A DNA stretch of 64,000 nucleotides, taken from the NCBI GenBank assembly GCA_964513655.1, contig CAZENQ010000006.1, positions 1-64,000 on the forward strand, read 5' to 3'. The DNA comes from G020350405 sp964513655 (GTDB lineage Bacteria > Planctomycetota > Phycisphaerae > Sedimentisphaerales > Anaerobacaceae). A program made the position numbers and the translations under genes. Shown here one piece after another: positions 7,839-15,305 of this stretch (the first letter of the stretch is position 1; each line of letters opens with the position of its first letter). Under the pieces are notes generated by a model. The model made no database searches. It was not told where the DNA came from and worked only from the letters and a program-made list of their open reading frames with translations.

Positions 7839-9527
7839 ATGGCCGAGGAAGAACCTAAGAAAAAACGCGGGGTTGTCAAATGCGTCCTTAAGTGGTTTGG
7901 GCTGGGGTTGTTAGGACTTCTGATAATCTTAGGGCTTATTTTACAGGCTCCGTGGAAGGTTACGACACTTCTGGTTGTCTTTTTGCTGGCCCACACTGTC
8001 CTTCCAAGACCCGGGCGCAAATGGTTTTGGGCCGGTGTCGGCTTGGTTGTTATAGCATTGATTATCTGGGTCTTTCTGCCGGAGGCCGACGGTGATTGGC
8101 ATCCGTACATATTTGTAGAAGAATTGACGGCATGGAAAGCTAAGCGTGCGATACCGCACGAAGAGAACGTTGCGGTGATTTACAATGAGTTAATCGACAA
8201 AATCGAAGCAAATCCTGTTGGTCGTTTTTACTATGATGAGGATACCAGTAAAGCATGGAGAAATTTCTGGCTGAGTGAGGATTATCCCGAGCTTGCAAGG
8301 TGTGTCGAAGAACAACAAGAAGATATCGAGATGTTAATGCGAGCCAGTGAATATAAGGCTTGCCGGTTTCCAATTGATGCAAACTTGGTTAACGCCGGAG
8401 GAGATCCTCCACAGAACTTTGCAGAGCTTCGTGAGGTGTGTTTTAATGTGGGGTATCTATACGGACTAAGGCGAGGGGCCGACTTACTGATCGTGGCAGC
8501 CAATAATGATATTGCCGAGGGCAGGATTATTGAAGGTTTGAGGAAATACAGGGCCGCGTTGCAAATCGGACAACATCTTCGCCAACAGGGCGGCTATATG
8601 CCTATGCTTACCGGTGCGGTTATTGGGAGGCGAGTATGCGATCAATTTAAGCAATTTCTGGTGAATAGAGAGCCGGGACGAAAACACATTAACTGTATAG
8701 CAGAATATCTTGCGACTATTGAATATAACTGGGATTCTGATTTCGGGAGTATACTCGAAATTGAGAAGTTATCTTTCAAGAGCATGCTATGTGGTATGGC
8801 CTACCAAACAAATTCCGAAGGGGAAATAAGGCTCAATCGAGACCCTAATTTGACTTTAAGAAAGAATTTCCCTGCGTTTTCTTATTATCCTAGTATTCTA
8901 CCGAAAATGATTAGCTACAAAGCCAGCAATTCTTTTGAAAAGCGATTTACAAAGGCTGAGGCATTAGTTTGCTGGTTCTTTATGCCATCTAATCCGGAGA
9001 AGGCTGGTCAGGTTGTTGAAGAAGGTGTAGAAAAATTTTGGGCGATGGATGGAGCAGGGCTTGAGGCGTATTGGAAGGTTATTGTTAAACCCAGACTGAA
9101 TTACAGGCATTTTGTGGAAGACTTTCTATATTATTTTCTGTCCAGCTGTGACAGTGTCTATAAACGTTATAATGAAGCAGCTACGGAGCATAAAGGGTGC
9201 CAAATAATTGCTGCTCTTTCTCTTTACAGGAACAGATATGGCCAGTGGCCCAAGAACTTGGATGAGGTGAAAGAATTTGCTGAACCTGAGATATTTCTTG
9301 ACAGTTTCAACAATACTCCTTTCGTCTATAAATTAACTGAAACGAGCTTTAAATTGTACAGCGTAGGTATGAACAATATCGATGAAGACGGTCAATATGA
9401 CGCCGATTTTGGTATTCATTTAAGAGGTGGTGTAGGGTCAGTAACATATAAAAAAGATGATATTCCTATCTGGCCAGCAAGGCGCCCTAAAACAAAAGAG
9501 GAAAATGCCGATGGCGAACAACAATAA
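7839..9527 (+). CDS. Unknown membrane protein, family A, first copy
   Basis: The 562-residue protein has a basic N-terminus and two or three membrane spans within residues 20-85, then a large soluble part. I do not recognise the family. The C-terminal 100 residues (LYRNRYGQWPKNLDEV, then DSFNNTPFVYK and KLYSVGMNNIDEDGQ) match the pattern seen in the protein at 49543-50886. The shared pattern is YR..G..P..L, DP/DSF...P.VYK, and LYS-[VI]-G-x-N with a run of acidic residues. It sits between glyS and asnS, three bases after the first and overlapping the second by 17 bases, but the context gives no clue to function. Confidence 0.7.
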   Translation: MAEEEPKKKRGVVKCVLKWFGLGLLGLLIILGLILQAPWKVTTLLVVFLLAHTVLPRPGRKWFWAGVGLVVIALIIWVFLPEADGDWHPYIFVEELTAWKAKRAIPHEENVAVIYNELIDKIEANPVGRFYYDEDTSKAWRNFWLSEDYPELARCVEEQQEDIEMLMRASEYKACRFPIDANLVNAGGDPPQNFAELREVCFNVGYLYGLRRGADLLIVAANNDIAEGRIIEGLRKYRAALQIGQHLRQQGGYMPMLTGAVIGRRVCDQFKQFLVNREPGRKHINCIAEYLATIEYNWDSDFGSILEIEKLSFKSMLCGMAYQTNSEGEIRLNRDPNLTLRKNFPAFSYYPSILPKMISYKASNSFEKRFTKAEALVCWFFMPSNPEKAGQVVEEGVEKFWAMDGAGLEAYWKVIVKPRLNYRHFVEDFLYYFLSSCDSVYKRYNEAATEHKGCQIIAALSLYRNRYGQWPKNLDEVKEFAEPEIFLDSFNNTPFVYKLTETSFKLYSVGMNNIDEDGQYDADFGIHLRGGVGSVTYKKDDIPIWPARRPKTKEENADGEQQ

Positions 9528-11022
9528 AACTTACATATCTGAATTGAAAGACCATGTCGGCAAAGAGGTTACGTTGGCGGGCTGGTTGTATAACAGCCGG
9601 TCCAGCGGCAAGATACAATTTCTAATCATCCGAGACGGTACGGGCCTTTGTCAGTGCATAGTTGAGAAGGGCAACGTATCGGATGAGCTATTCGATGAGC
9701 TGAGGCGCTTAGGGCAGGAGTCGAGCATCCGCGTACGCGGGACTGTAAGGGCCGATGAGAGGAGCGTTGGGGGGCACGAATTGGCTGTAACGGATGCGGA
9801 GGTTATTGGCGCTGCTGCCGATTATCCGATAACGCCGAAGTCGCACGGCATTGACTTTTTGCTCAAAAACAGACATCTACACCTCCGCTCGCGTCGGCAG
9901 TGGTGCATCGGGAAGGTCCGGCACACCGTAATCGATGCGATTCGCAGGTTCTTTAACGATAACGGCTTTGTGCTGATTGATACGCCCATATTTATGTCGA
10001 TGGCGGGAGAGGATGAGCAGACGCTTTTTGAGGTTGATTATTTTGGTGAGCCGCTTCACCTGACGCAGACGGGCCAGCTGCATCTGGAATCGGCGGCAAT
10101 GAGTTTCGGCAAGGTCTATTGCTTCGGCCCTACATTCAGAGCGGAAAAGAGCAAGACCCGCAGGCACCTGACGGAGTTCTGGATGGTCGAGCCGGAAGTG
10201 GCGTTTATCGACTTGGACGGGCTTCTCGAATTGGCGGAGAACTTCGTTTATTTCATTGCGGAGCAGGCACTTACCAATAACAAAAGCGAGCTGGAATTTT
10301 TGGGCGCAGATATTGCGGCCCTTGAGAAGATGAAGCCGCCTTTTTACAGATTAACATACAGCGAAGCGGTTGAGATTCTAACCGGCGAAAAGACACAAAA
10401 ATTCCTGGCGGCGCAACTGAAAGACCTGCAAGGCCAGAAGCAGCAATTGGAGGCCAGAATCGGTGAGCTTGAAAAGAAGCAGGAGGGGCAGATAAAGCAG
10501 TGGCAGAAGGATAAAATCGTCGCTGAGTTGATTGAATTGCGTACGGAGCTTGCCGAGACCGATGCCAGGATTGAAAACAATCCGAAGCATGCAAAGTTGG
10601 CGGCCGGGTTCCAGTGGGGCAAGGATTTAGGCGGCTCTGACGAGACGATAATCTCGCAAATGCACGATAAACCAGTCTTTGTCACGCATTACCCAAAAGA
10701 CGCTAAGGCGTTCTATATGAAGGCCGACAGGGAGAATGAAAAGGTCGTTTTGAACTTTGATTTGCTTGCCCCTGCGGGTTTTGGGGAAATCATCGGCGGC
10801 TCGGTCAGAGAAGATGATTACGAGAAGCTGCTTAAGCGGATTAGCGGGCAAGGGCTGGAGGTTGAGAATTATAGTTGGTATCTGGATTTGCGCAAGTACG
10901 GCTCGGTGCCGCACGGCGGCTTCGGCCTTGGTGTGGAGCGGACCATCGCCTGGCTGACAAGCGAGAAACACATCCGCCAGTGCATCGCCTTCCCGAGACT
11001 GATGGACAAGGTTTATATTTAA
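9511..11022 (+). CDS. asnS: Asparaginyl-tRNA synthetase with coiled-coil insertion
   Basis: The enzyme charges tRNA-Asn. An N-terminal OB fold (VTLAGWLYNSRSSGKIQFL) is followed by a class IIb core with motif 2 (FGPTFRAEKSKTRRHLTEFW) and motif 3 (GGFGLGVERTIAWL). TFRAE with TRRHLTEFWMVEPE points to AsnRS rather than AspRS. The ATG at 9511 is preferred because GAGG (9498-9501) lies nine bases upstream; an ATG at 9505 is too close. A charged, Gln-rich coiled coil at about residues 293-358 is inserted where E. coli AsnRS passes directly to the FENPVYWGVDL segment, making 503 residues instead of about 466. Confidence 0.93.
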   Translation: MANNNKTYISELKDHVGKEVTLAGWLYNSRSSGKIQFLIIRDGTGLCQCIVEKGNVSDELFDELRRLGQESSIRVRGTVRADERSVGGHELAVTDAEVIGAAADYPITPKSHGIDFLLKNRHLHLRSRRQWCIGKVRHTVIDAIRRFFNDNGFVLIDTPIFMSMAGEDEQTLFEVDYFGEPLHLTQTGQLHLESAAMSFGKVYCFGPTFRAEKSKTRRHLTEFWMVEPEVAFIDLDGLLELAENFVYFIAEQALTNNKSELEFLGADIAALEKMKPPFYRLTYSEAVEILTGEKTQKFLAAQLKDLQGQKQQLEARIGELEKKQEGQIKQWQKDKIVAELIELRTELAETDARIENNPKHAKLAAGFQWGKDLGGSDETIISQMHDKPVFVTHYPKDAKAFYMKADRENEKVVLNFDLLAPAGFGEIIGGSVREDDYEKLLKRISGQGLEVENYSWYLDLRKYGSVPHGGFGLGVERTIAWLTSEKHIRQCIAFPRLMDKVYI

Positions 11023-11046
11023 TAGTTGCTCGTGATTCGTGACCCG

Positions 11047-11072
11047 CTATTTTGATAAATAGTTTTGTTTTA
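11047..11072 (+). terminator. Rho-independent terminator after asnS
   Basis: CTATTT (11047-11052), a TGAT loop and AAATAG (11057-11062) are followed by TTTTGTTTTA. It lies 24 bases after the asnS stop. Confidence 0.6.
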
Positions 11073-11624
11073 TGCCGCACAAGGATGATGCGGGATATTT
11101 CCCAGAAGATTGCTTTTAGATATCGGGAGAAAAGGTGTCCGGTGCCTCAAGTCCTCCCAACCCCTCGCGCCTCACTCCCTATATGCTCTCCGCCCATTTT
11201 CAATCAAATCCGCAGGTATTTTCAGTGATGGTGCGGATTTTTTTAAAAATTTTTACTCCTTATTTCCCAGATACTTACCGTCTATCTCCCTTCCTCACCT
11301 GCGCGAAATTTCAGCACAACTGCGCAGCCTACTCTAATAATGCCCGGCCCCTCTGTCCGTCCGATATTTGAAAACTCAATAAATCGACCAAATTGAACCC
11401 TGTATTCTACGTAGTACGGGGCCGCCCGACCCAGGTTTTTGAGATTCGCTCTATCACTCTGTTCCTTTGTGGCTGTCAGTCAATTATGCAAAACAAAGCC
11501 AATTTGCTGGATGCTCAAACAAACGTAAGCTCAGTCTTAACAAAGTATTATGAAAATGAACATCTTAGCAGACCCCGTCGAAACAAACCCGTTCAGACCC
11601 AGCGACCCTCTAAGCTCTTTTTGT

Positions 11625-11653
11625 TTTTCACTTTTCTTTGCCCCAGCTATAAT
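11625..11653 (+). promoter_or_regulatory. prmC promoter, probably leaderless
   Basis: TTTTCA (11625-11630), a 17-base spacer and a perfect TATAAT (11648-11653). The expected start site, seven bases on, falls on the A of the prmC ATG at 11660. No Shine-Dalgarno sequence is present. Confidence 0.5.
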
Positions 11654-11659
11654 CTGGCA

Positions 11660-12556
11660 ATGCAGAACTGGACGATACAGAAGCTGTTAAACTGGACTGT
11701 CAAGCACTTCACCGAGAAGGGAATTGATTCACCCCGGCTGAGCGCAGAGCTTCTGCTTTCTGACGTCTTAGGGCTAAAGCGGATTGAGCTGTATACGCAA
11801 TTTGACAAAGCTGTCAGCACAGAGCAATTGGAGCGGCTGCGCGAGCTGGTAGACCGGGCGAGTCAAGATGAGCCCATCGCATACATAGTTGGTAAGACTG
11901 AATTTTACTCATTGGAGTTGGAAATTACACCTGACTGTATGATTCCCCGGCCGGAGACCGAACTGCTCGTCGAAAGGGCCATTGAATTTCTTCGAACGCG
12001 CAGCGGTAAGCAATTTGTTTGCGACCTGTGCACCGGCAGCGGTTGTGTTGCCGCGGCAGTAGCCAAAAACTACACTGATGCTGAGATAATCGCGACGGAT
12101 ATCTCAGATGCCGCTCTGAAGATAGCCGCCAGGAATATCGAAAGGTACCAGCTACAGGGGCGAATCAAGTTATTGTGCGGTGATTTATTCGACCCAATTA
12201 TGCCCCAGCTGGATGTTGGCAAATTTGATTTGATTGTCTGCAACCCGCCCTATGTGAGCACCGGTGAGTTTGAAAAGCTCAATAAAAACGTAAAAGATTA
12301 CGAGCCAAGATCGGCTCTGTTTGGAGGAGATGACGGCCTGGACATCTGCCGAAGGATTATCGAAGAGGCGGACAAGTTTCTAAAGGCCGGTGCAGCACTG
12401 ATGCTGGAGGTCGGGTATCGCCAGGGGCCGGCGGTAAAGGAATTGCTCGAGCGAGGGGACTGTTTTGGTCAAATTACAATCGAAAAAGACGTACACGATA
12501 ACGACCGAATCGCGGTTGGAAAAAAACAGAAAGTGGGGACCAAAGGGGGAAATTAG
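11660..12556 (+). CDS. prmC: Peptide-chain release factor glutamine methyltransferase
   Basis: PrmC methylates the glutamine of the GGQ motif in release factors, using S-adenosylmethionine. The 298-residue protein has the N-terminal helical domain, the motif I region (CDLCTGSGCVAAAVA, about 117-131) and the catalytic NPPY (about 194-197), which together identify the family. The frame stays open upstream to 11393, but domain homology starts at MQNWTIQKLLNWT. The ATG at 11660 sits directly under a TATAAT box, which argues against a longer form. The C-terminal tail (KKQKVGTKGGN) is not conserved family sequence. Confidence 0.92.
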   Translation: MQNWTIQKLLNWTVKHFTEKGIDSPRLSAELLLSDVLGLKRIELYTQFDKAVSTEQLERLRELVDRASQDEPIAYIVGKTEFYSLELEITPDCMIPRPETELLVERAIEFLRTRSGKQFVCDLCTGSGCVAAAVAKNYTDAEIIATDISDAALKIAARNIERYQLQGRIKLLCGDLFDPIMPQLDVGKFDLIVCNPPYVSTGEFEKLNKNVKDYEPRSALFGGDDGLDICRRIIEEADKFLKAGAALMLEVGYRQGPAVKELLERGDCFGQITIEKDVHDNDRIAVGKKQKVGTKGGN

Positions 12557-12606
12557 ATTTTCATCGGATTTTTAAAAAAAATAAGCGGAATTTCCCAAGA
12601 ATATCC

Positions 12607-12636
12607 TTGACAAATTAGGAGTTATTCCTATATAGT
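12607..12636 (+). promoter_or_regulatory. Strong sigma-70 promoter of the PEP-CTERM gene
   Basis: A perfect TTGACA (12607-12612), an 18-base spacer and TATAGT (12631-12636). The leader would be about 92 bases and purine-rich near the gene. GGAG (12724-12727) lies seven bases before the ATG. Confidence 0.65.
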
Positions 12637-12734
12637 ATTAATTGCAGCGTTGTTGTGCAATTTAGTAGTTTATATGCCCTGGCCCAGCGAGGTAAGGGGT
12701 GAGAAGACTCAGAGAAGAGATGAGGAGATAGGTG

Positions 12735-13514
12735 ATGAAGAGGAAGTGTTTTTTGGGGGTCTTAGGGTTTGCAGTTTTGCTTTTTAATGCAAGCGGAGCT
12801 AGCGCTGTAACGGTTTATTTTCCAGAGTTAGATATCAGTTACGGTGCTGCTGCTTCGCCAATAATGGCTTCGGCAGAAGCTGAAGTCACCAGCGGGTCAG
12901 GTTATCTGGATATTGTTCTTACGAACACATCTGCCCTCGGGCCGGTGTTGGCAAATCCAAATAGAAGAGCCAATCCATTCATCATGGAAATTGAAATTGT
13001 GTTCGAAGGTGGTTTTACCCTGAACCAGAGTGCCAGTTACGTATCCTCGTTCTCAAATACTTGGTTTGCACAGGGCAGCAGTAAAGGCAGCATGAATCCC
13101 GCTGTACAGTTGGGCGCCATGAATTTGGACTATAATTTTGTTGCACCTGATAGTGCCGGCATGGACACGTGCTTTATGACTGGAGACGCAGACAATTTTA
13201 ACAATAACAACACTATCGCAAGTATGAACGTCCTCGACGGCTCCTACGTACCACAGGAATCTTATGCTGAGGGATTCTTGAACCCATCACCAGACGTCAA
13301 TAGCGGAGCGGTCTTTGATTCGGCCCTGTTTCACTTTGCGTTTGACGAAACGGCGACTCCGGATGCGAGCTTTTATTTGACAGCCGATACGTTATACATC
13401 AAGTACATCGGCAGCGGGGATCACAGCAGGCATCAGTCGAATGTGCCGGAGCCATCGACAGTGGCGCTACTTGGTTTGGGCACTTTGGTTTTGTTGAGGA
13501 AACGAAAAAGATAA
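12735..13514 (+). CDS. PEP-CTERM sorted exported protein
   Basis: The 259-residue protein has a signal peptide (KRKCFLGVLGFAVLLFNASG, cleavage near ASA-VT) and a PEP-CTERM tail: VPEPS, a hydrophobic span (TVALLGLGTLVLL) and a basic RKRKR end. The tail is the signal recognised by the exosortase system for cell-surface sorting. The middle is Ser/Asn-rich with few charged residues and has no domain I recognise. The ATG at 12735 is chosen over the GTG at 12732 because of the spacing to GGAG. It has its own strong promoter and terminator, so it is monocistronic. Confidence 0.85.
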   Translation: MKRKCFLGVLGFAVLLFNASGASAVTVYFPELDISYGAAASPIMASAEAEVTSGSGYLDIVLTNTSALGPVLANPNRRANPFIMEIEIVFEGGFTLNQSASYVSSFSNTWFAQGSSKGSMNPAVQLGAMNLDYNFVAPDSAGMDTCFMTGDADNFNNNNTIASMNVLDGSYVPQESYAEGFLNPSPDVNSGAVFDSALFHFAFDETATPDASFYLTADTLYIKYIGSGDHSRHQSNVPEPSTVALLGLGTLVLLRKRKR

Positions 13515-13556
13515 GCCGATTGTACAGAAGGCTTTGGAATCTTCCTTAAATTAGGT

Positions 13557-13582
13557 AAAGGGTTTGAACCCTTTATTTTTTT
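13557..13582 (+). terminator. Rho-independent terminator of the PEP-CTERM gene
   Basis: AAAGGG (13557-13562), a TTTGAA loop region and CCCTTT (13569-13574) are followed by ATTTTTTT. Confidence 0.75.
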
Positions 13583-13646
13583 GTCGGCATACTAACTATC
13601 TGCTTTGCGTGTCTTAACGGTGCACCTGTGCACTCACTGAGGGCAA

Positions 13647-14174
13647 TCAGTAAGAAATAACGGTCTTGACTTCATAGCCATCCAGTTTTTCCCGGCCGGC
13701 CAATTCGTTAAGCTCTATAAGAAATGATATCCCCACGATGTGGCCGCCAATCTTTTCGATGAGTTTGCATGCTGCCGCCATTGTTCCACCCGTTGCCAAC
13801 AGGTCGTCAACCATCAAGACGCTTGAGCCATTATTTACAGCGTCATTATGCACCTCTAAAGTATCAGTGCCGTATTCCAAATCGTAAGTGATGCTTTCGG
13901 TTTTGAAGGGCAGTTTACCCTGTTTTCTTATGGGCACAAAGCCGGTTTGGAGCTTTCTTGCAACGGCCGCGCCAAATATAAATCCTCTGGCCTCAACCGC
14001 GGCAACATAGTCGATATCCGCTACGGTAAAGCCAGCGCATAAGGCTTCTATTGCTTGTGCAAGCGCTTCCGGGTCTGCCAGCAATGGTGTGATATCGCGA
14101 AATAAAATTCCCTTCTTCGGCCAATCGGGTATGCTGCGAATGTATTTTTCCAGGTTAATTTTTTCGGCTGCCAT
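13647..14174 (-). CDS. apt: Adenine phosphoribosyltransferase
   Basis: Apt salvages adenine to AMP using PRPP. The 175-residue length is normal. The N-terminus IRSIPDWPKKGILFRDITPLL and the PRPP-binding loop VLMVDDLLATGGTM (about 118-131) are diagnostic, and EARGFIFG is also conserved. It is the last gene of a minus-strand series, 125 bases beyond the sigma-factor gene; the linkage may be loose. Confidence 0.95.
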   Translation of the reverse strand: MAAEKINLEKYIRSIPDWPKKGILFRDITPLLADPEALAQAIEALCAGFTVADIDYVAAVEARGFIFGAAVARKLQTGFVPIRKQGKLPFKTESITYDLEYGTDTLEVHNDAVNNGSSVLMVDDLLATGGTMAAACKLIEKIGGHIVGISFLIELNELAGREKLDGYEVKTVISY

Positions 14175-14299
14175 TTATCTTGCATTCCTCGGTATATATC
14201 AAAGTATCAGTTAAAATCAGAGGTTATTAGATTGCCGCCATCTATTGTTAGTTTATCGCGCAGGAAATGCAAGTTTTATTGATTTATTGTTTGCCGCTG

Positions 14300-15118
14300 C
14301 TATTCGTTCATATACTCATAGAGTTTGGTAAGTGCGGCACGTTGAATCTGTCGAATTCTCTCCCGCGTCAGACCCAATTTCTCGCCTATCTGTCTTAGGG
14401 TCATTGGCTTGCGCCCGCTGAGCCCGTAATGTAATCTCAGGACGTCGGCTTCTCGAGGATCGATTTCGTCGAGCAATCTCAGAACCTTTGCCTTTTCTTC
14501 ATCGGCAACCAATTCATCCTCTGGCGTGGGCGCATTCTGGTCCGGCACAGTTTCCTCGATCATTTTATCGTCGGCCGTACCATCCGTGCCGGAAGTATCC
14601 CTCACAGAGCTAAGTATTTTGACAATCTGATGTATTATTTTCGCTTTCCGCAACGGCAGGTGCATTATCTCTGCCATTTCCTCGACATCCAGTGTTCTGC
14701 CAAGCCTGCCTTCGAGATCTGCGGTGGTATGTCGCCACTGATTCATTAATGCAACCATATACGTGGGGATGTGAACGGGTTGGACATTGGCCAGCAGCGC
14801 GCGCTTAATACTTTGCTTTATCCACCATGCGGCATAGGTGCTAAAGCGGGTCCCATGGTCGGGGTCAAAGTAATCAACAGCCTTTATAAGGCCGAGATTG
14901 CCCTCCTCAATCAGGTCCCCAAGGCTCATTCCCCGGCCCCCATATTTTTTTGCGATATTAACAACCAGTCTCAGATTGCTTCGCACCAACTGGTCTCTGG
15001 CGGCTGAGTCGTTCTCCTCAACAACAAGTCTACCTAAGGAGCGCTCCTCTTCTACCGTCAACAGCGAGGCTTCGTCAATCTCCTTCAGGTACTCTTTTAT
15101 GGTTATATCGAATGCTAT
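14300..15118 (-). CDS. Sigma-70 family RNA polymerase sigma factor, probable ATA start
   Basis: Region 2 ([19 protein letters not shown] and [17 protein letters not shown]), region 3 ([15 protein letters not shown]) and region 4 with its helix-turn-helix ([19 protein letters not shown]) define a primary-type (RpoD/RpoS-like) sigma factor that lacks region 1.1. The first ordinary start is a TTG at 15061 with no Shine-Dalgarno sequence, which would cut region 1.2. The frame continues upstream as [18 protein letters not shown], typical region 1.2, up to an in-frame TGA at about 15124. The only start-like codon with good spacing is ATA at 15116-15118, six bases after CAGGAG (15125-15130). With it the protein has 272 residues. 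It follows rpsA on the same strand. Confidence 0.85.
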   Translation of the reverse strand: MAFDITIKEYLKEIDEASLLTVEEERSLGRLVVEENDSAARDQLVRSNLRLVVNIAKKYGGRGMSLGDLIEEGNLGLIKAVDYFDPDHGTRFSTYAAWWIKQSIKRALLANVQPVHIPTYMVALMNQWRHTTADLEGRLGRTLDVEEMAEIMHLPLRKAKIIHQIVKILSSVRDTSGTDGTADDKMIEETVPDQNAPTPEDELVADEEKAKVLRLLDEIDPREADVLRLHYGLSGRKPMTLRQIGEKLGLTRERIRQIQRAALTKLYEYMNE

Positions 15119-15305
15119 AGCTCACTCCTGCCCAACCAAAGAAGTCCTTCGACTCCAGCTATAAGGCGAAATCTGGTTCCGAACCTTGTCATTCTTACAG
15201 GATGATTGGTTCTTCACCAAAGAACAAATCTATCTGAGGTATCGGTCAAATATACCAGCAAGTTTAACTGGTTAAATGCAGCTGGTCAATACCTGCCATC
15301 AAGCC

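Larger units (their letters stand above)
11023..11659. other. Gene-free stretch with terminator and translated-repeat remnant
   Basis: It starts with the asnS terminator. No gene is evident up to prmC. Around 11486-11605 the prmC frame runs open upstream and would read QNKANLLDAQTNVSS followed by ENEHLSRPRRNKPVQTQ. That resembles an interspersed sequence that I recall from many planctomycete assemblies (QNKAN...NKPNQTQ-like), so it is treated as a repeat, not as the N-terminus of PrmC. Confidence 0.5.
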
